DNA of 21,000 nt. Origin: Candidatus Amarolinea dominans (GTDB lineage Bacteria > Chloroflexota > Anaerolineae > SSC4 > Amarolineaceae). Positions 1 through 11,046 of this stretch are shown here, piece by piece; within the stretch, counting starts at the first letter, position 1; every line of letters begins with the position of its first letter. Under the pieces are notes generated by a model, which was not told where the DNA came from, ran no database searches, and worked only from the letters and a program-made list of their open reading frames with translations. Where the stretch lies: assembly GCA_016719785.1 (NCBI GenBank), contig JADJYJ010000023.1:1-21000 (forward strand), in the 5' to 3' direction. A program made the translations under genes and the position numbers.

Positions 1-1639
1 GGCCATCGGCGCAGGCGGACCTGTCGCTGGGTTTTGAGACGCTGCACCCGGTCATTTCGCTCAGGGTTAAGCGCAACCCGATGGCCTTCTACACCTGGAG
101 CGATCCGACTGCTGCCTGCCCAAGGGCGCCACGCGCACCCGACGGGCAGCGCCGCCGATCTCGACTCCGGCCCAGGGAGACCCGCTGATTCTTCGAGGAA
201 GTGCCGGGACCGGATAGTGGGCGCCGCGAGGATGCCGACTCGTCCCACCGCCACGCGGTACGCCTGCGGAGCGCCACACCCCAGGAGCAGACCGACCCCC
301 TGTCTGAAACCTGAAGGCTGGGTGCTCGAGTGCGTCCAATGGCACGCTGAGGACGTTGCCCTTCCCCTCTGCCTGCGCTGGAGTTCCCCGATCCTGCTGG
401 CCCCGGCAAGAGATTGGCTGTCACCTCAGTACACGGCAACGTCGCGCTGGCTGATCGCGGCCGGACGGTGGAAGAGAATCAGGGTGCCGACGCTCACCTC
501 CTGACGATCGTGCTTATGGGCCGCCCTTATCGGCCCCGGATCGAGGGAAACCGGCTTGACGCACGCGCCGTCTCTACGACGGACGTGGGCAAGGAGGCGC
601 GCATCAGGCCGGCCGCGGCAATGTTGCGCCTCGACTTGCGACAGGTGCTGCCGGTCATCAAGTTGCATGGCGAGGGTGCGTTGTGGCGGCCGGGACACGA
701 CCTGTTGAACAGCGGTCGCTTTGCGCCAGAGTTCGTCGTGGGAGATGGAGGGAGGATCGGGCGTGTTTCACGCCAGGTCTCGGCGATGAATGCTTCGGGG
801 GCCGGCGTCCGGTCGAAGGAACAACTTTCCGGGCATCCTATCGCATCGGCAACGGCCCGGTCGGCAATATCGGCGCTGACGTGCTCGACCGCCGGGCCGA
901 ACCGATCGCCGATGTCAAGGTGCGCAACCCCACGCCTCACGTTTATGGACCGCCTCGAGCCGTCGGAGCGCGGGTCCGGCTGTATGCGCCCCAGGCCTTC
1001 CGCTCCCAGGAGCGCGCAGTCACCGAGGTTGACTACGCTGCTGCCGCCGAGCGCCACCCTGGCGTCTGAAGGCGCCGCAGCGACACGACGCTGGACAGTA
1101 GTTGGTACACCATGTACGTCACGGTTGACTGGCGCGGCGGCCGGCCCGTGACCGCTGACTTCGAAAATGAGATGCGCTTCTGGCTGGAGCGCCTCTGTCT
1201 GGTCGGTTACGACTTGGAGATTGACGGGCTGCTACCTGCAACGGGATACGGCGCGTTGACCGTATGCGCCGCGCTGGGGTACTCTCCGCAGCAGCGTCGG
1301 GAAAGCGTTGTTGGACACCTTCAGCCGCAACAGCCTGTCTGATGGCCGCCGCGGCTTCTTTCACTCCCGACAACTTCACTCCCAGCCAGGCGGTCTACCT
1401 CTCAGCCAGGATCATCGCGGCGGCCATGCAGGTGCCGGGCGTGCAAAAGAAGTTACCGAAGAAGGGCCGGGCAAGTCCAATCGCTTCCGGCGTTTGTAAA
1501 GTGGTGGGACGCCCACGGCGAGGTCGCCGAAGGTCGCATGACGCTGGGGCCGCCTGGAGATTGCCCGTCTGGACAATCGATCCCAGTGCCCCGGAAAAAG
1601 CCAAAAAGCTGGAGTTTATCATGGGGGTGGCTTCCATGA
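1..1639 (+). CDS. Putative baseplate assembly protein (gpJ-like, TIGR02243-type), 5' end outside window, many frameshifts
   Basis: This is the C-terminal part of a phage-tail-like baseplate wedge protein. Family words occur in the right order but in changing frames: GNVALADRGRTVEE (about 432-476), YRPRIEGNRL (about 528-557), WRPGHDLLNSGRFAPEFVV (about 686-742), FRASYRIGNGPVGNIGAD (about 832-886), RLYAPQAFRSQERAVTE (about 978-1029), GYDLEIDGLLPA (about 1207-1242), then RIIAAAMQVPGVQ and a closing segment like LEFIMG near 1610-1625. Known family members are baseplate J-like components of contractile tails and extracellular injection systems. The stop is inferred at 1637-1639, where a TGA overlaps the ATG of the next gene, as at the following junction (4599-4602). 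No single frame is open throughout; I count an apparent indel every 30-100 bases. Family assignment is from remembered motifs. The exact frame path and the stop are inference. Confidence 0.68.
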
Positions 1640-4602
1640 GCAACACCGACGATGTTCGCGATACCTGCGGGTGCTGCGAGGCGAGCATCCCGGAGCTGAC
1701 CGTGGTTAACTGTCCTTCATCGCCGGCGCCATTTCCCATCGGATCGGCACGGCTGGTACTTTTCTGCGGCGCACGCTGGCCCGTCTGCCCAGTCACGCCG
1801 ATCCCTGACGGCCTGCACGCGGGTCAGCGCCCCCCGGGTTTGGCCTGACCACGCGGGCGATCGCCGATCCGGCGCGATCGCGCTGCTGGACGCCAGCGCG
1901 GTCCTCATGGACGTACGGGCAATCACCACGAACGCATCGCCAACGAGGGCTACTCTGCGCACAGCTACCGAGCGGCTCTCGGTGCTGGTTTCGGGGCGCG
2001 GGAATTACGGCCATGAGCTGCTTCCAGGTGTGGCGGCGGGCGCCTTTCTGGCCTTCACTGCGGACACGGCCACCGGGGCGCCACCGACCGCCATCATGCC
2101 GAAGGGCACCAGGTGCAGAGTATCCCCGGCCCCGGCGCACGCCGCAGACGTTCGAGACAAATGCCGGGATCACCGCGCGTCGAGTGGAATGCGCTGGAAG
2201 CCGCGCGTCTCCCGGACGCGGGAACTGGCGATCCGGGAAACTGATAACAAGCTTTATCTGCTCGGACATCAGCACACGCTTCGGCGATCTCTACGACAGC
2301 CGATGACGGACATGCAAATGCTTGACCCTAGGCCTGGCTGCCGAGCTAAAAGACAACGAGGCCCAGGGCGGCAGAGGTTGCAGAGGAGCTTATTCACCGG
2401 CGTCAATACCGGTCCCAAAACCCGGCGATATCGTGCTACGTAGGCAGCGGGGTCGATCCAGGGTTCTGGTGAGCGCTCGTGCGCTCGATCAGGACAAGTC
2501 AAGGCTATCCGGATGAACCGCACCCCAAGTGGATTCGAAGATGAAGTGACCGCCGAGCCACCAAAGCCGCCCTCTTTCACACCCCATAGTCCATAAATTC
2601 CGCGCAGCCAAGCTGGTTCAGCTTGCTTTCACGGCAGACAAAGCCGGACGTCAGGTCCTCAGGAGCCGGCGGCGAAGCGAGTTAAGCGCCTTTGTTGCCG
2701 TCCAGGGCTGAGCCGAAAACAAGCTGACGCTCAACATCAACTCCACGCCGCCACCGCCTCCTGCCGCCCCTCGCGCCGACCCGATCCGGGCGCTTCTTCC
2801 GGCCACGGCTCGGCATCTTCGCCTCACGCGCTCGTATTTCCTGTACTTGCCGGCCGTCCCCACAGTAACTACTTTACCCCATGGGATGACGGGCGGTCTG
2901 TCCATCTGGAAGGATTCCAGGAAACCGCCGACGCTCCGGCCGTCGCGTTTATTACACCGGCGCCGATCTCTATCTGAGGTAACGTGCCTGGCCGGGCGCG
3001 GGCAGCGTTGGGGGTGGTTCTGGAGCGGCTGATCAATCACTACGCAGCCTACCGGAGCCAGGTTGCGCTCTGCCACCGACGCATCCGTGGCGGGCCTCGC
3101 CATGAGCGCCAAATCGCGTCGGCTTGAAATTGGGCAAGCCCGATGATAAAGCCACGGAACTGAGGCGGACGCGACCGACAGGCCCGAAGATTTCAGGGTG
3201 CGTAACACGACGGCACACGTCCGCAGAGGAGCGCCTGGTGCTTGCGGAGACGCCCATCGAGGGGAAGATCCGATCGCGGCCAAGAGCACGAGATCAAGCT
3301 CCGACCGCATGCTGCTCCGGTCTCCAGGTCGGCCAACCCAGTGGCGATCACGGGTGAGCGCGACGACCTGCCGGGAGTGACCGTCTAGCGAAGATGTGAT
3401 CCCCGTGGACGTCGTCCCGTCCGGCTACACGACGCTGGTCTTCCCCTGCCGGGCCGGGAGACCACGGCCGTCCGCAAGACCGTGACCCTCAACGCCAACG
3501 TCTGCGGCCGCCAGCCACGGCGAGACCGTGACGGAAGTGCTCGGGGCCGGTAATGGCGCAGGGTAACCAGCGCTCCACCACTCAACAAGCCGCCCTCACC
3601 TACACATCGTCCGCCGATGCGGTGGTGTGAAAACGCTCGCTGAGTGCGCGTGGACGGGGTGCGGTGGGAGGAGGCGCCGCGGCTGTGCCGGCCTGGTGCC
3701 GACCCGCGCTTCCAGCGCCGCCCGCGCCGGTGACGACGGCTAACGACGACGGTCTCTTCGGCGACGGCGTCACCGGCGCGGCCACCCACCGAGTCGGAAC
3801 GTCACGGCAACCTACCGCAGCGGCATCGCCTGGGCGGATGGTGGCGCCGCAAGCTGACGCTACTCCTGGCGCGCCCGCAGGCAACCGGTCGGTGATCCGT
3901 CCAACTTCGACCCCTGCGACGGGCGCCGCTGACCCGGAAAACCGCGACAGCGCCCGGAGCAACGCGCCGCTGACGGTGCTGACGATGGATCGCATCGTCT
4001 CGCTGCGCGACTTCGAGGATTTCGCGGCGCGCTTCGTAGGCATCGGCAAGGTAAAAGGCGTGGCGCTCCCGCGGCGAGACGCACTGCGGGTGCATGTCAC
4101 CGTGGCGGCCGAGGCGGTCGGCGACGATCCCGATGCGGCCGCCTCACCCCTGGCCAGCCACCGGGTGGATACGACGTCGGAGCCACACCTACCTGGTAGG
4201 GCCATGGCGGCAGCGAGCGACCCGTCGCAGCGCTTCCCGTCGATACCCACCAGCCCCGTGTTGTTCGACCTGCGGGCGAGGATCGTGCGCGACGCGCGCT
4301 ACCGCTGGGCCGACCTGTACAGGCGGCCGTCACAGCGGCCCTGCAAGCCGGCTTCGCCTTCGGCGCGCACGTTCGGCCAACCGGTGACCGCGGCCGAGGT
4401 GATCTCGGTCATCCAGCGGGTGGCAGGCGTCGTGGCCCTGGATCCTCGAGCAGCTCCTACCGGCTGACGGGCTGCAGCCCAGCCCTGGCACGATCCTCGG
4501 GGCGGCGCTGGTACGTTGAGGCGCAGGAGGAAGCTCCGCATTAGGTCGAGGCTGCTGCTGATCAACCCGCTCGGCATTGGACTGGAGGAGATGCTGCCAT
4601 GA
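1636..4602 (+). CDS. Second putative baseplate assembly protein (large gpJ-like), heavily frameshifted
   Basis: This is a large baseplate J-like protein of about 990 residues, which is in the usual range for the second such gene in tail-like clusters. It opens with MSNTDDVRDTCGCCE at 1636, the Cys-rich start typical of these proteins. The words ALLDASAVLMDV (about 1880-1915), FLAFTADTATGAPP (about 2044-2085), RETDNKLYLLG (about 2234-2266), LNKPPLTYTSSAD (about 3577-3616), FGDGVTGA (about 3758-3781), NRDSARSNAPLTVLTMDRI (about 3940-3996) and LLLINPLGIGLEEMLP (about 4555-4599) follow in family order, but in different frames. The last stretch, from about 3740 to 4440, is the best preserved. The stop TGA at 4600-4602 overlaps the next ATG. 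Stretches between 2450 and 3560 are the poorest match, and there I see only scattered words. It should act in the baseplate of a contractile or tail-like particle. Confidence 0.65.
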
Positions 4603-6708
4603 ACGACGCGACTCCAAGAACGCCTCTACGGCCTGCTCCCTGCCATCTACCGCCTGCGCGATGCGGCTGAGGGCGAGCCGTTGCGCTTCTCCTGGCGGTC
4701 ATCGGTGATGAGGCTGGGGCTGGTCGAAGACGACATCTCCCGCCTGTACGACAACTGGTTCATTGAGACGTGCCAGGAATGGGTCGTGCCGTACATCGGC
4801 GACCTGCTGGGCGTCCAGGGGCTTTACCCGATCCAGGCGGCGGGCTTCACCCAGCGGGCGTATGTGGTCCAACACATCGCCTACCGGCGCCGCAAGGCAC
4901 GGCGGCTGTGCTGGAGCAGTTACCCGCGATGTGACCGGTTGGCCTGCCGCGGCGGTCGAGTTCTTTGAACGGCTGGTTACGACGCAGAACGTCAACCACG
5001 TGCGGCCCCACGCCCTGCGATGCCCGACATTCGAGACGCAAATCGCCTTCGGATTCCTGGGGCCGTTCGACCGTACGGCGCACACCGCGGACGTACGGCA
5101 TATTGACAACGGCCGCGGCAAACACAATATCCCAAATGTTGGTTTGTTCCTGTGGCGCCTTCAGGCCTATCACATTGATGGCGTCACCGCGCGCCAGGTA
5201 GCCTCGAACGACGAGCGCCGGTACGCCTTCAGCCCGCCAGGCAAGAATCAGTCGCTTTATCATCTCGCCAGGACGGAGGATAGCATCACCCAAATGGCGC
5301 AGCCGCTGGACGTCCCGCTGGCCCTTAGTCGGCGCTTCCTGCTGCGCAACCTGGATGCCTGCTACGGCAGAGAACGAGCCTCGAAGCCTGCGGATCCGCG
5401 CGGAGGCCAGGTTCGGCCCATTGGCGATATCCTCGTCTGTGACCTATCGGACAAGCAAGGCGGAGATGGCGCATTCACCGCCGGCCGGCAAAGTGGCTGT
5501 TGATCGGGAACTGGGCCGGATCGCGTTCGGGAGCGATCCCGCCGGCGCCATCGAGGTGGGCTACACCTATGGCTTCGGGGGTGACCTGGGCGGCGGACCA
5601 TACGACCGCCGCGATTCTGTCGAAGACTTCCTGCGGGACTTTGCCGCCAGTCAGAACACCTGGCAGATGGGCGTAACACAGCAGTCGCCCGTCGGGGCTG
5701 GAACACAGATCGTGACAACCCTGGGCCAGGCCGTGCAGGCCTGGAACGACCAGCCCGCCGGCGCCCAGGGCATCATCGCTTCATGGATAGCCGCACCTAT
5801 CGGGAGGATCTGGTTGGTGCGCTGGCGATCCGCATCCCGGCCGGCAGCCGGTTGCTGCTGGTCGCCGCGGGGTGGCCTGAGGAGCCGAGACGCGTCAGGC
5901 AGCGCATCGCCGGGCGCATTGCTCCCGCCCGACTTGCGGCCCCATCTGCACGGCGGCTGAAGTAATCGGCACGGCGTTCGCCGGCGCCCTGCAACCAGGT
6001 GCGTTCGCACTGAACGGCCTGTTGGTGGAAGGGACCGTCACCCTGTTGGCTGGCAACCTGGCTGAGCCTGCGTCTGGCACATTGCCACACTTGTACCCGG
6101 CAGCTCCAGCCTGGCGATCAAGATGGAAACCAAGCGGGCAGGGGAACGAGAACCTGACTGTGAGGCTCAACCAGCATCTGCGGCCCGCTCAGCCTGCCGG
6201 AGACTATCCGCGCGGCCAGCATTACGGCCAGCATCGTTGGCGGCGATCTGAGCGGCCCTATGTTGGATGTGCAGGCAAGCACGGTGTTGGGCGCGACCCA
6301 GGCAGCGAGCCTGGAGGCATCGAACAGTATCTTCGATGGTATGGTGGTCGTCGAGCGCCGCCAAATCGGCTGCACCCGCTTCTGCTACCTCCCGTTCGAG
6401 TCGCTGGCGCCGCAACGGTATCGGTGCCAGCCCGCCGATGCGGCGTCGGCCGGGCGCATCTTCCCGACCTACGCCTCCACAACCTACGGCGAGGCGGATT
6501 ACGGGCAGCTTGCGGCACAGTTGACCCTGAGATCGGCACTGGCGCCGGAGGACGAAGGCGAGATGGGGCTTTTCACTTTCTGCAAGCGCCGCAGCGGCTC
6601 AAAAACCTACGCGTGAGCCTGGACGAATACCTGCGCTTCGGCCTGGAGGCCGACGCGTTTTCTTCGCTTCCTGACAGGGAAGCGCACTTGTATGTAGAGA
6701 GGAGATAG
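4599..6708 (+). CDS. Phage tail protein, P2 gpI-like (TIGR02242-type), with beta-helix-like C-terminal half; frameshifted
   Basis: The ATG at 4599 overlaps the preceding stop (ATGA). The N-terminal third carries tail protein I-like words: ERLYGLLPAIYRLRD (about 4620), VEDDISRLYDNWFIETCQE and WVVPYIGDLLGVQGLYPIQ (about 4725-4835), then VTGWPAAAVEFFERLV. The middle contains IEVGYTYGFGGDLGGGPYDR (about 5551-5610). The C-terminal part has ALNGLLVEGTVTLLAGNL (about 6010-6060), then SNSIFDGMVVVERRQIGC, and it ends with RVSLDEYLRFGLEADAF. The repeated short hydrophobic strands of the C-terminal half resemble a right-handed parallel beta-helix, as in tail spikes. The full length would be about 703 residues. 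Frame changes occur near 4625, 4690, 4905, 5400, 5780, 5940 and 6240. It probably links the baseplate to a surface-binding part; the binding role is inference. Confidence 0.68.
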
Positions 6709-6718
6709 AGGAGATAGT

Positions 6719-8988
6719 ATGAAAGGCGATTTCTCACGTCTGACCTTCCGACGGGATAAACACTATAGCAGCGTGCGTATGCAGCAGGCCGCGTTCTGCT
6801 TGACGCAGAATGGAACGAACAGGCCGATATCCAGGCGCAGCGATCAGGCAACCACGCGCGACGTGATCGGACCATCCGGGGCGCCTGCGTCCCGCTGGGG
6901 CAATTCAGGAACTTCCAGGTCAGGATCGCAGGAAGCGCCTTCGAGATCGCCGACGGCCAACTCTATGTGGATGGCATCCTCTGCGAAGCCACAGAGATCG
7001 TCCCGTACGATGCCCAGCCCGACTACCCAGGCGCGCCGCTCGTCTCGGGCCAGGCTTACCACGCCTACCTGGACGTCTGGGAACGTCATCAGACCGCCCT
7101 GGAGCAGTCGGGCGACGACCAGCCACAGATTCGCGAGGTGGCGCTCGGTGGGCCTGACACGACGACCCGCCTCAAGACCATCTGGCAGGTGAAGGCGCAG
7201 GCGTTGGCCCAACGCAGCCGCCGTGCGCCGACTTTGGCCCGGATTGGATCCCTGACGGGTCGCGGGCGCCGGCAGGTTGCGCGCCGATGCTGCGCCGGCG
7301 CAGCCTGCCGCCAACGACCGCCTCGTCCCGCCGGGCGGGGGCTATCGCCGGCTGGAGAACCAGCTCTACCGGGTGGAGATCCACGAGGCTGGCGCGCGCT
7401 GGACCGCCACCTACAAATGGTCACGCGACAACGGCAGCATCCTCACGAAGGGGGTCAAGGTTGACGCAACGACGCCGGCCGCGCCAGTCATTACGGTGTC
7501 CGATCCGGGCAAAGACGCCGTGCTCGGCTTTGCGGCGGCCGCGTGGGTGGAGATCAGCGACGAAGAGCGCACCTTGCGCAACGAACCCGGTGTGTTGCTC
7601 GAAGTCACTGCGGTCAAGGGGGGACAGAATTACGCTGAAGCACCCGGCCAATTTGGCGCTGGCAACGGGCACCCGGCCGACCGTACGGCGTTGGGATGGC
7701 ATCGGAACGGTCCAGATCGGCACACCCGAGGCGCCCAAGTGGGTGGAGCTGGAAGATGGCGTCATGGTGGAGTTTAGCGACGGAGCTTATGTGTCGGGCG
7801 ACTACTGACGGCGCCAGCCCGCAGCTTGACGGGCCAGGTCGAATGGGCCACGAGGGGCAAGCGGCCCGGTCTTCGAGGGGCGTCATGGGCCTACGCATTA
7901 CGCTTCGCTGGCGCTATTGATCCCCGCGGGGATACCTGGACGGCGACGGACTGCCGCAAGCTATTCCCGCAGTTGACCGTTAACGACCCTGCTGTACGAA
8001 GGCGGCGACGGCCAGGAGGCGCTGCCGGGCCAGCCGCTGACCCTGCCGCTGCGGCGGCGCGTGGTGAATGGCCAGGCGCCGGTGATCGGCGCGCCGGTGC
8101 AATTCGCGCTGATGGTGGGCGGCGGGAGCCTCTCTGCCAATGCGCCGGTGGCTACGATTGCGCCTGATGGCATCGCCGAGTGCATCTGGACGCTGGGCTT
8201 AGACGGTCCGCAGCAGGTGCAGGCCGTGCGTGTTGTTGGACGCCGGCGGGAACGCGGCGCCGGGTCAAGTCCTGGACTTCAACGCCACGGTCAGCGTCGC
8301 CAGCCAGGTGGCCTACGACCCGACACAGTGCAACAACCTGGGTGGCGTCAGTACAGTCCAGGAGCCATTGACAAGCTCTGCGGGCTCCTCGGCGTCGGGC
8401 CGCAGGACGAAGTGGTCCACATTGTGGAGGTGCTGGCGCGCGCGGACGGGGCCCCATCGAGAATGACGGCGACCCTGCCGGTCGAACGCCTGCTCGCCGG
8501 GATCGAGATCGTCTGCGACCGGGATATTTTCCCGGAAAGCGTCAGCAACCGCGTCGATCGGTTCCAGAACGCTGTCTGCTTCGTGACCCTCGACCTGCCC
8601 TTCCCCAGCCGGACGCAAAGCCAGGACGGCGTGCTGCCCCATTGACTGTACTGGGTTTTCAGACCATCACCCTGGCAGCCGAAGTGAGTTCGGAGGCAAC
8701 AACGTCATCCGTTGGCGGCCCACAGAACCTGCAAGTCAGTGGCTGAGGACATCAATGTTCAGTGCAATAGAGGGCAATACTCACGGCCAGATAGGGCAGT
8801 CCTGACGCGGCTCACCTTGAAGGGCAACTTCATCTGGTCGTGACACCGATCCGGAGAAGCCCGAGATCTACCTTGACGGAAACACCTTCGGTGCGTTCGT
8901 CAATGGCCGCACGGCGGCCAGACTGCCCCGCGGCGACGGGCGACGCGGCGGGGATTTCGAAATGTGGTTCTGGCTGCGGCCGGGATAG
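6719..8988 (+). CDS. DUF6519-type protein of phage-tail-like clusters, frameshifted
   Basis: The ATG at 6719 lies 11 nt after the previous stop and behind GGAGATAGAGGAG. The start MKGDFSRLTFRRDKHYSSVRM, followed in another frame by LLDAEWNEQADIQAQRDQ, matches the N-terminus of DUF6519 proteins as I remember them. Further words in order are ADGQLYVDGILCEA (about 6955-6996), YHAYLDVWERHQTALE (about 7057-7104), NQLYRVEIHEAG (about 7360-7395), TYKWSRDNGSIL (about 7410-7445), IEIVCDRDIFPESVSNRVDR, CFVTLDLPFPS, LTLKGNFIW (about 8815-8840) and the closing GDGRRGGDFEMWFWLRPG before TAG at 8986-8988. The full length would be about 756 residues. The family is usually found beside TIGR02242/TIGR02243 baseplate genes, which fits here; its molecular role is not known. 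A middle region near 7990-8290 looks like an Ig-like or Invasin-like strand domain. At least seven frame changes are visible. Confidence 0.66.
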
Positions 8989-9099
8989 CATGACGACTAC
9001 CTGATCTGGGGGCGTCGCCACGCACTGGCACTTATTGGCGCCTGAGCACGACCTGGCCCTTGCGATGACCAGGTTCCACGAGGAATGTCGTCGCTGCGG
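8989..9099. other. Short convergent intergenic gap
   Basis: Tail-module genes end at 8988 and the response regulator gene ends on the other strand at 9100. The only structure I see is a 6-bp inverted repeat, ACCTGG (9051-9056) and CCAGGT (9069-9074), with a 12-nt loop and no T-run. This is weak support for a bidirectional terminator. Confidence 0.3.
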
Positions 9100-9789
9100 C
9101 TACGCCTCTTCCGTCATCGCCGCGTCCGTCAACCCTTCCCGCACTGCGTAGAGCGCGGCCTGGGTGCGGCTGGTCAGGTGCAGTTTGCCGAGGATCCGGC
9201 TTACATGGGTGCGCACGGTCGGCTCGCTGACCGCGATCCGGTCCGCAATCTCCTGGTTGCTCAGCCCCTGGGCAATCAATTGGAGCACCATCATTTCGCG
9301 CGCCGTGAGCGCTTCCGGGGCAGGCTGCTGCTCGACTGGGCGCGCGATCTCTTGCAGGAGCTTGCGGGCAATGGTCGGATGAAGGGATGGCTCGCCGCGA
9401 TGCACCTGGCGGATGGCCCGCACGAGTTCCTCAGGCGAGGAGTCCTTGAGCAGGTACCCCAAGGCTCCCGCTTTGATCGCGGGGAAAACCTTGCTGTCGG
9501 CCGCAAAGCTGGTCAGCACGAGGATGCGCGTCTGTGGCTGACGGCTGATGATCTGGCGCGTCGCCTCGATGCCGTCCATGCCCGGCATCAGCAGGTCCAT
9601 CAGGATAACGTCAGGGTGGGTCTCTTGGGCACGCAGCACCGCTTCCTGGCCGGTATCGGCTTCCGCCACCACCTCGAACCCGTCGGCTTCAGAGAGCAGG
9701 GCGCGGATACCCTTGCGCACGATGGCATGGTCATCAACAATCAAGACACGAACGCTCGGTTTTGCCAACCGAGCGCCTTCTTCCGTCAT
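9100..9789 (-). CDS. NarL/FixJ-family response regulator (receiver + LuxR-type HTH)
   Basis: This cytoplasmic DNA-binding response regulator of 229 residues is intact in one frame. The receiver domain covers about residues 13-125. It has the acidic pair DD at 19-20, the phospho-acceptor D65 in ILMDLLMPGMDG, the switch T93 in VLTS and K115 in GYLLKD. A LuxR-type helix-turn-helix covers about residues 158-222, with LTAREMMVLQLIAQGLSN, QEIADRIAVSEPTVRTHVSR and ILGKLHLTSR. The start ATG (9787-9789) overlaps the stop of the kinase gene (ATGA), so the two are translated from one message and are a cognate pair. Target promoters cannot be told from the window. The two intact signalling genes sit right next to a very indel-rich stretch, which is notable. 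Confidence 0.95.
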   Translation of the reverse strand: MTEEGARLAKPSVRVLIVDDHAIVRKGIRALLSEADGFEVVAEADTGQEAVLRAQETHPDVILMDLLMPGMDGIEATRQIISRQPQTRILVLTSFAADSKVFPAIKAGALGYLLKDSSPEELVRAIRQVHRGEPSLHPTIARKLLQEIARPVEQQPAPEALTAREMMVLQLIAQGLSNQEIADRIAVSEPTVRTHVSRILGKLHLTSRTQAALYAVREGLTDAAMTEEA

Positions 9790-11027
9790 ATGGTCACCTC
9801 AACCTTTACCCGCGTGCCCTCGCCAGGCATGCTTTCGTACGTCAGTTTCCCACCGACGCGTGCAGCGCGTTCGGCGATGGTACGCAAGCCGCCCCGCCCC
9901 TCGACGGGCACCGCTTGCGGATCGAAACCCACGCCATCATCCACCACTTCGAGGGAAAGGGTCGCGACGGTGAAGTGCAGATGCACGGCCACATGCCGGG
10001 CCGCCGCATGTTTGCGCACGTTGTTGAGTGCCTCTTGCGCGATCCAGTAGAGGTCGCCCTCGATCGCGATGGGCAACCGCCGCTCCCCCTCGACGCGGAG
10101 CTCAGTTTGCAGACCCGCGCGACCCTCGACGGCCGCCAGGCGCAACTGCAATGCGGCCACCAGCCCTTCCGTCTCCAGCACTGGCGGGTGCAACTGGAAG
10201 ATGAGGAGCCGCATGTCGCGCATCCCCTCCTGCGCGGTCTCCTGCAGATCCTGCAGATAGCCGGCCGTGACCTCTTGTTTGCCGGCCGCCAGCGCCAGGG
10301 CCGCGGCGTTGGCATACAGGGTCACGCTATAGAGCGATTGTGTGACCGAATCGTGCAACTCACGGGCCAACCGTTGCCGTTCCGCCAGCACGGCCAACTG
10401 CTCCGCCTGCTCTTGCAGCCGGGCGTGCTCGATGGCCATCGCGGCCTGGTTGGCGAATACGGACATGATAGGAACGTCGTCCTCAGTGAAGCCGCCCACC
10501 TTATTCACCACGTCGAGCACGCCGATGACCGCGCCGTTGACGTGCAAGGGCACGGCGAGCAACGCCGTGAGATCCGAAGGCCACTGGTAGACCTGGACCT
10601 GCGCGAAGGAAGCTGGATCATTCAGCCGCACCGGCGCACCCTGGCGCACGACCTGACCCGCCACGGAGCCGTCCACCGGCACCGGTTCGGCCGCTGCCAA
10701 CGGCTTGCCCAAGCGATGCTTGACCTCCAGCCAGGCCTGGTCGGTCAGCAGCAGGACCGCGCTGCCCGTCGCCCCGACCAAGCCCTGGGCCTCGGCGCAG
10801 ACGATGTCCAGCACTTGTTCCAGCACTGTTTTTTGGAGCAAGCTCACCAGAAGGCGGTTGAAGCTCTCGCTCTCGGCCAGCCGCCGTTGCAGTGCATCAT
10901 TCAGTTCGGCGTTCTTGCGCGCCAGCGCCGCGCGCGCTCTCTCGCGCTCGTCAATCTCGGCCTGCAGCCCATTCAGAATTTGGCGTAGGCGCAAGATGAC
11001 TACAGGATCAGAAATCTGGTAGGTCAT
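9786..11027 (-). CDS. GAF-domain sensor histidine kinase, NarX/DegS-like (HisKA_3)
   Basis: This 413-residue kinase has no membrane segment and is probably cytoplasmic. Residues about 20-58 look like a coiled coil rich in Arg, Glu and Ala. A GAF domain follows at about 65-203 and ends in FANQAAMAIEHARLQEQ. The dimerisation/phosphorylation domain is of the HisKA_3 type with ERQRLARELHDSVTQSL; the phospho-accepting His is H225. The HATPase part shows the N-box QEALNNVRKH (331-340), the G1 box DDGVGFD (363-369) and the G2 region GRGGLRTIAERA (377-388). The start at 11027 has AGGAGG about 9 nt upstream on the minus strand. The gene overlaps the downstream response regulator by four bases. The GAF domain suggests a small-molecule, redox or gas signal, but no ligand can be named; I see no conserved Cys cluster. 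Confidence 0.95.
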   Translation of the reverse strand: MTYQISDPVVILRLRQILNGLQAEIDERERARAALARKNAELNDALQRRLAESESFNRLLVSLLQKTVLEQVLDIVCAEAQGLVGATGSAVLLLTDQAWLEVKHRLGKPLAAAEPVPVDGSVAGQVVRQGAPVRLNDPASFAQVQVYQWPSDLTALLAVPLHVNGAVIGVLDVVNKVGGFTEDDVPIMSVFANQAAMAIEHARLQEQAEQLAVLAERQRLARELHDSVTQSLYSVTLYANAAALALAAGKQEVTAGYLQDLQETAQEGMRDMRLLIFQLHPPVLETEGLVAALQLRLAAVEGRAGLQTELRVEGERRLPIAIEGDLYWIAQEALNNVRKHAAARHVAVHLHFTVATLSLEVVDDGVGFDPQAVPVEGRGGLRTIAERAARVGGKLTYESMPGEGTRVKVEVTI

Positions 11028-11046
11028 GATGCTACCTCCTGTGCTG

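Noticed and set aside
9085..10988. Long plus-strand open frames opposite the kinase and regulator
   Set aside because: They are antisense to genes with complete catalytic motifs and have the low-complexity composition of GC-rich shadow frames.
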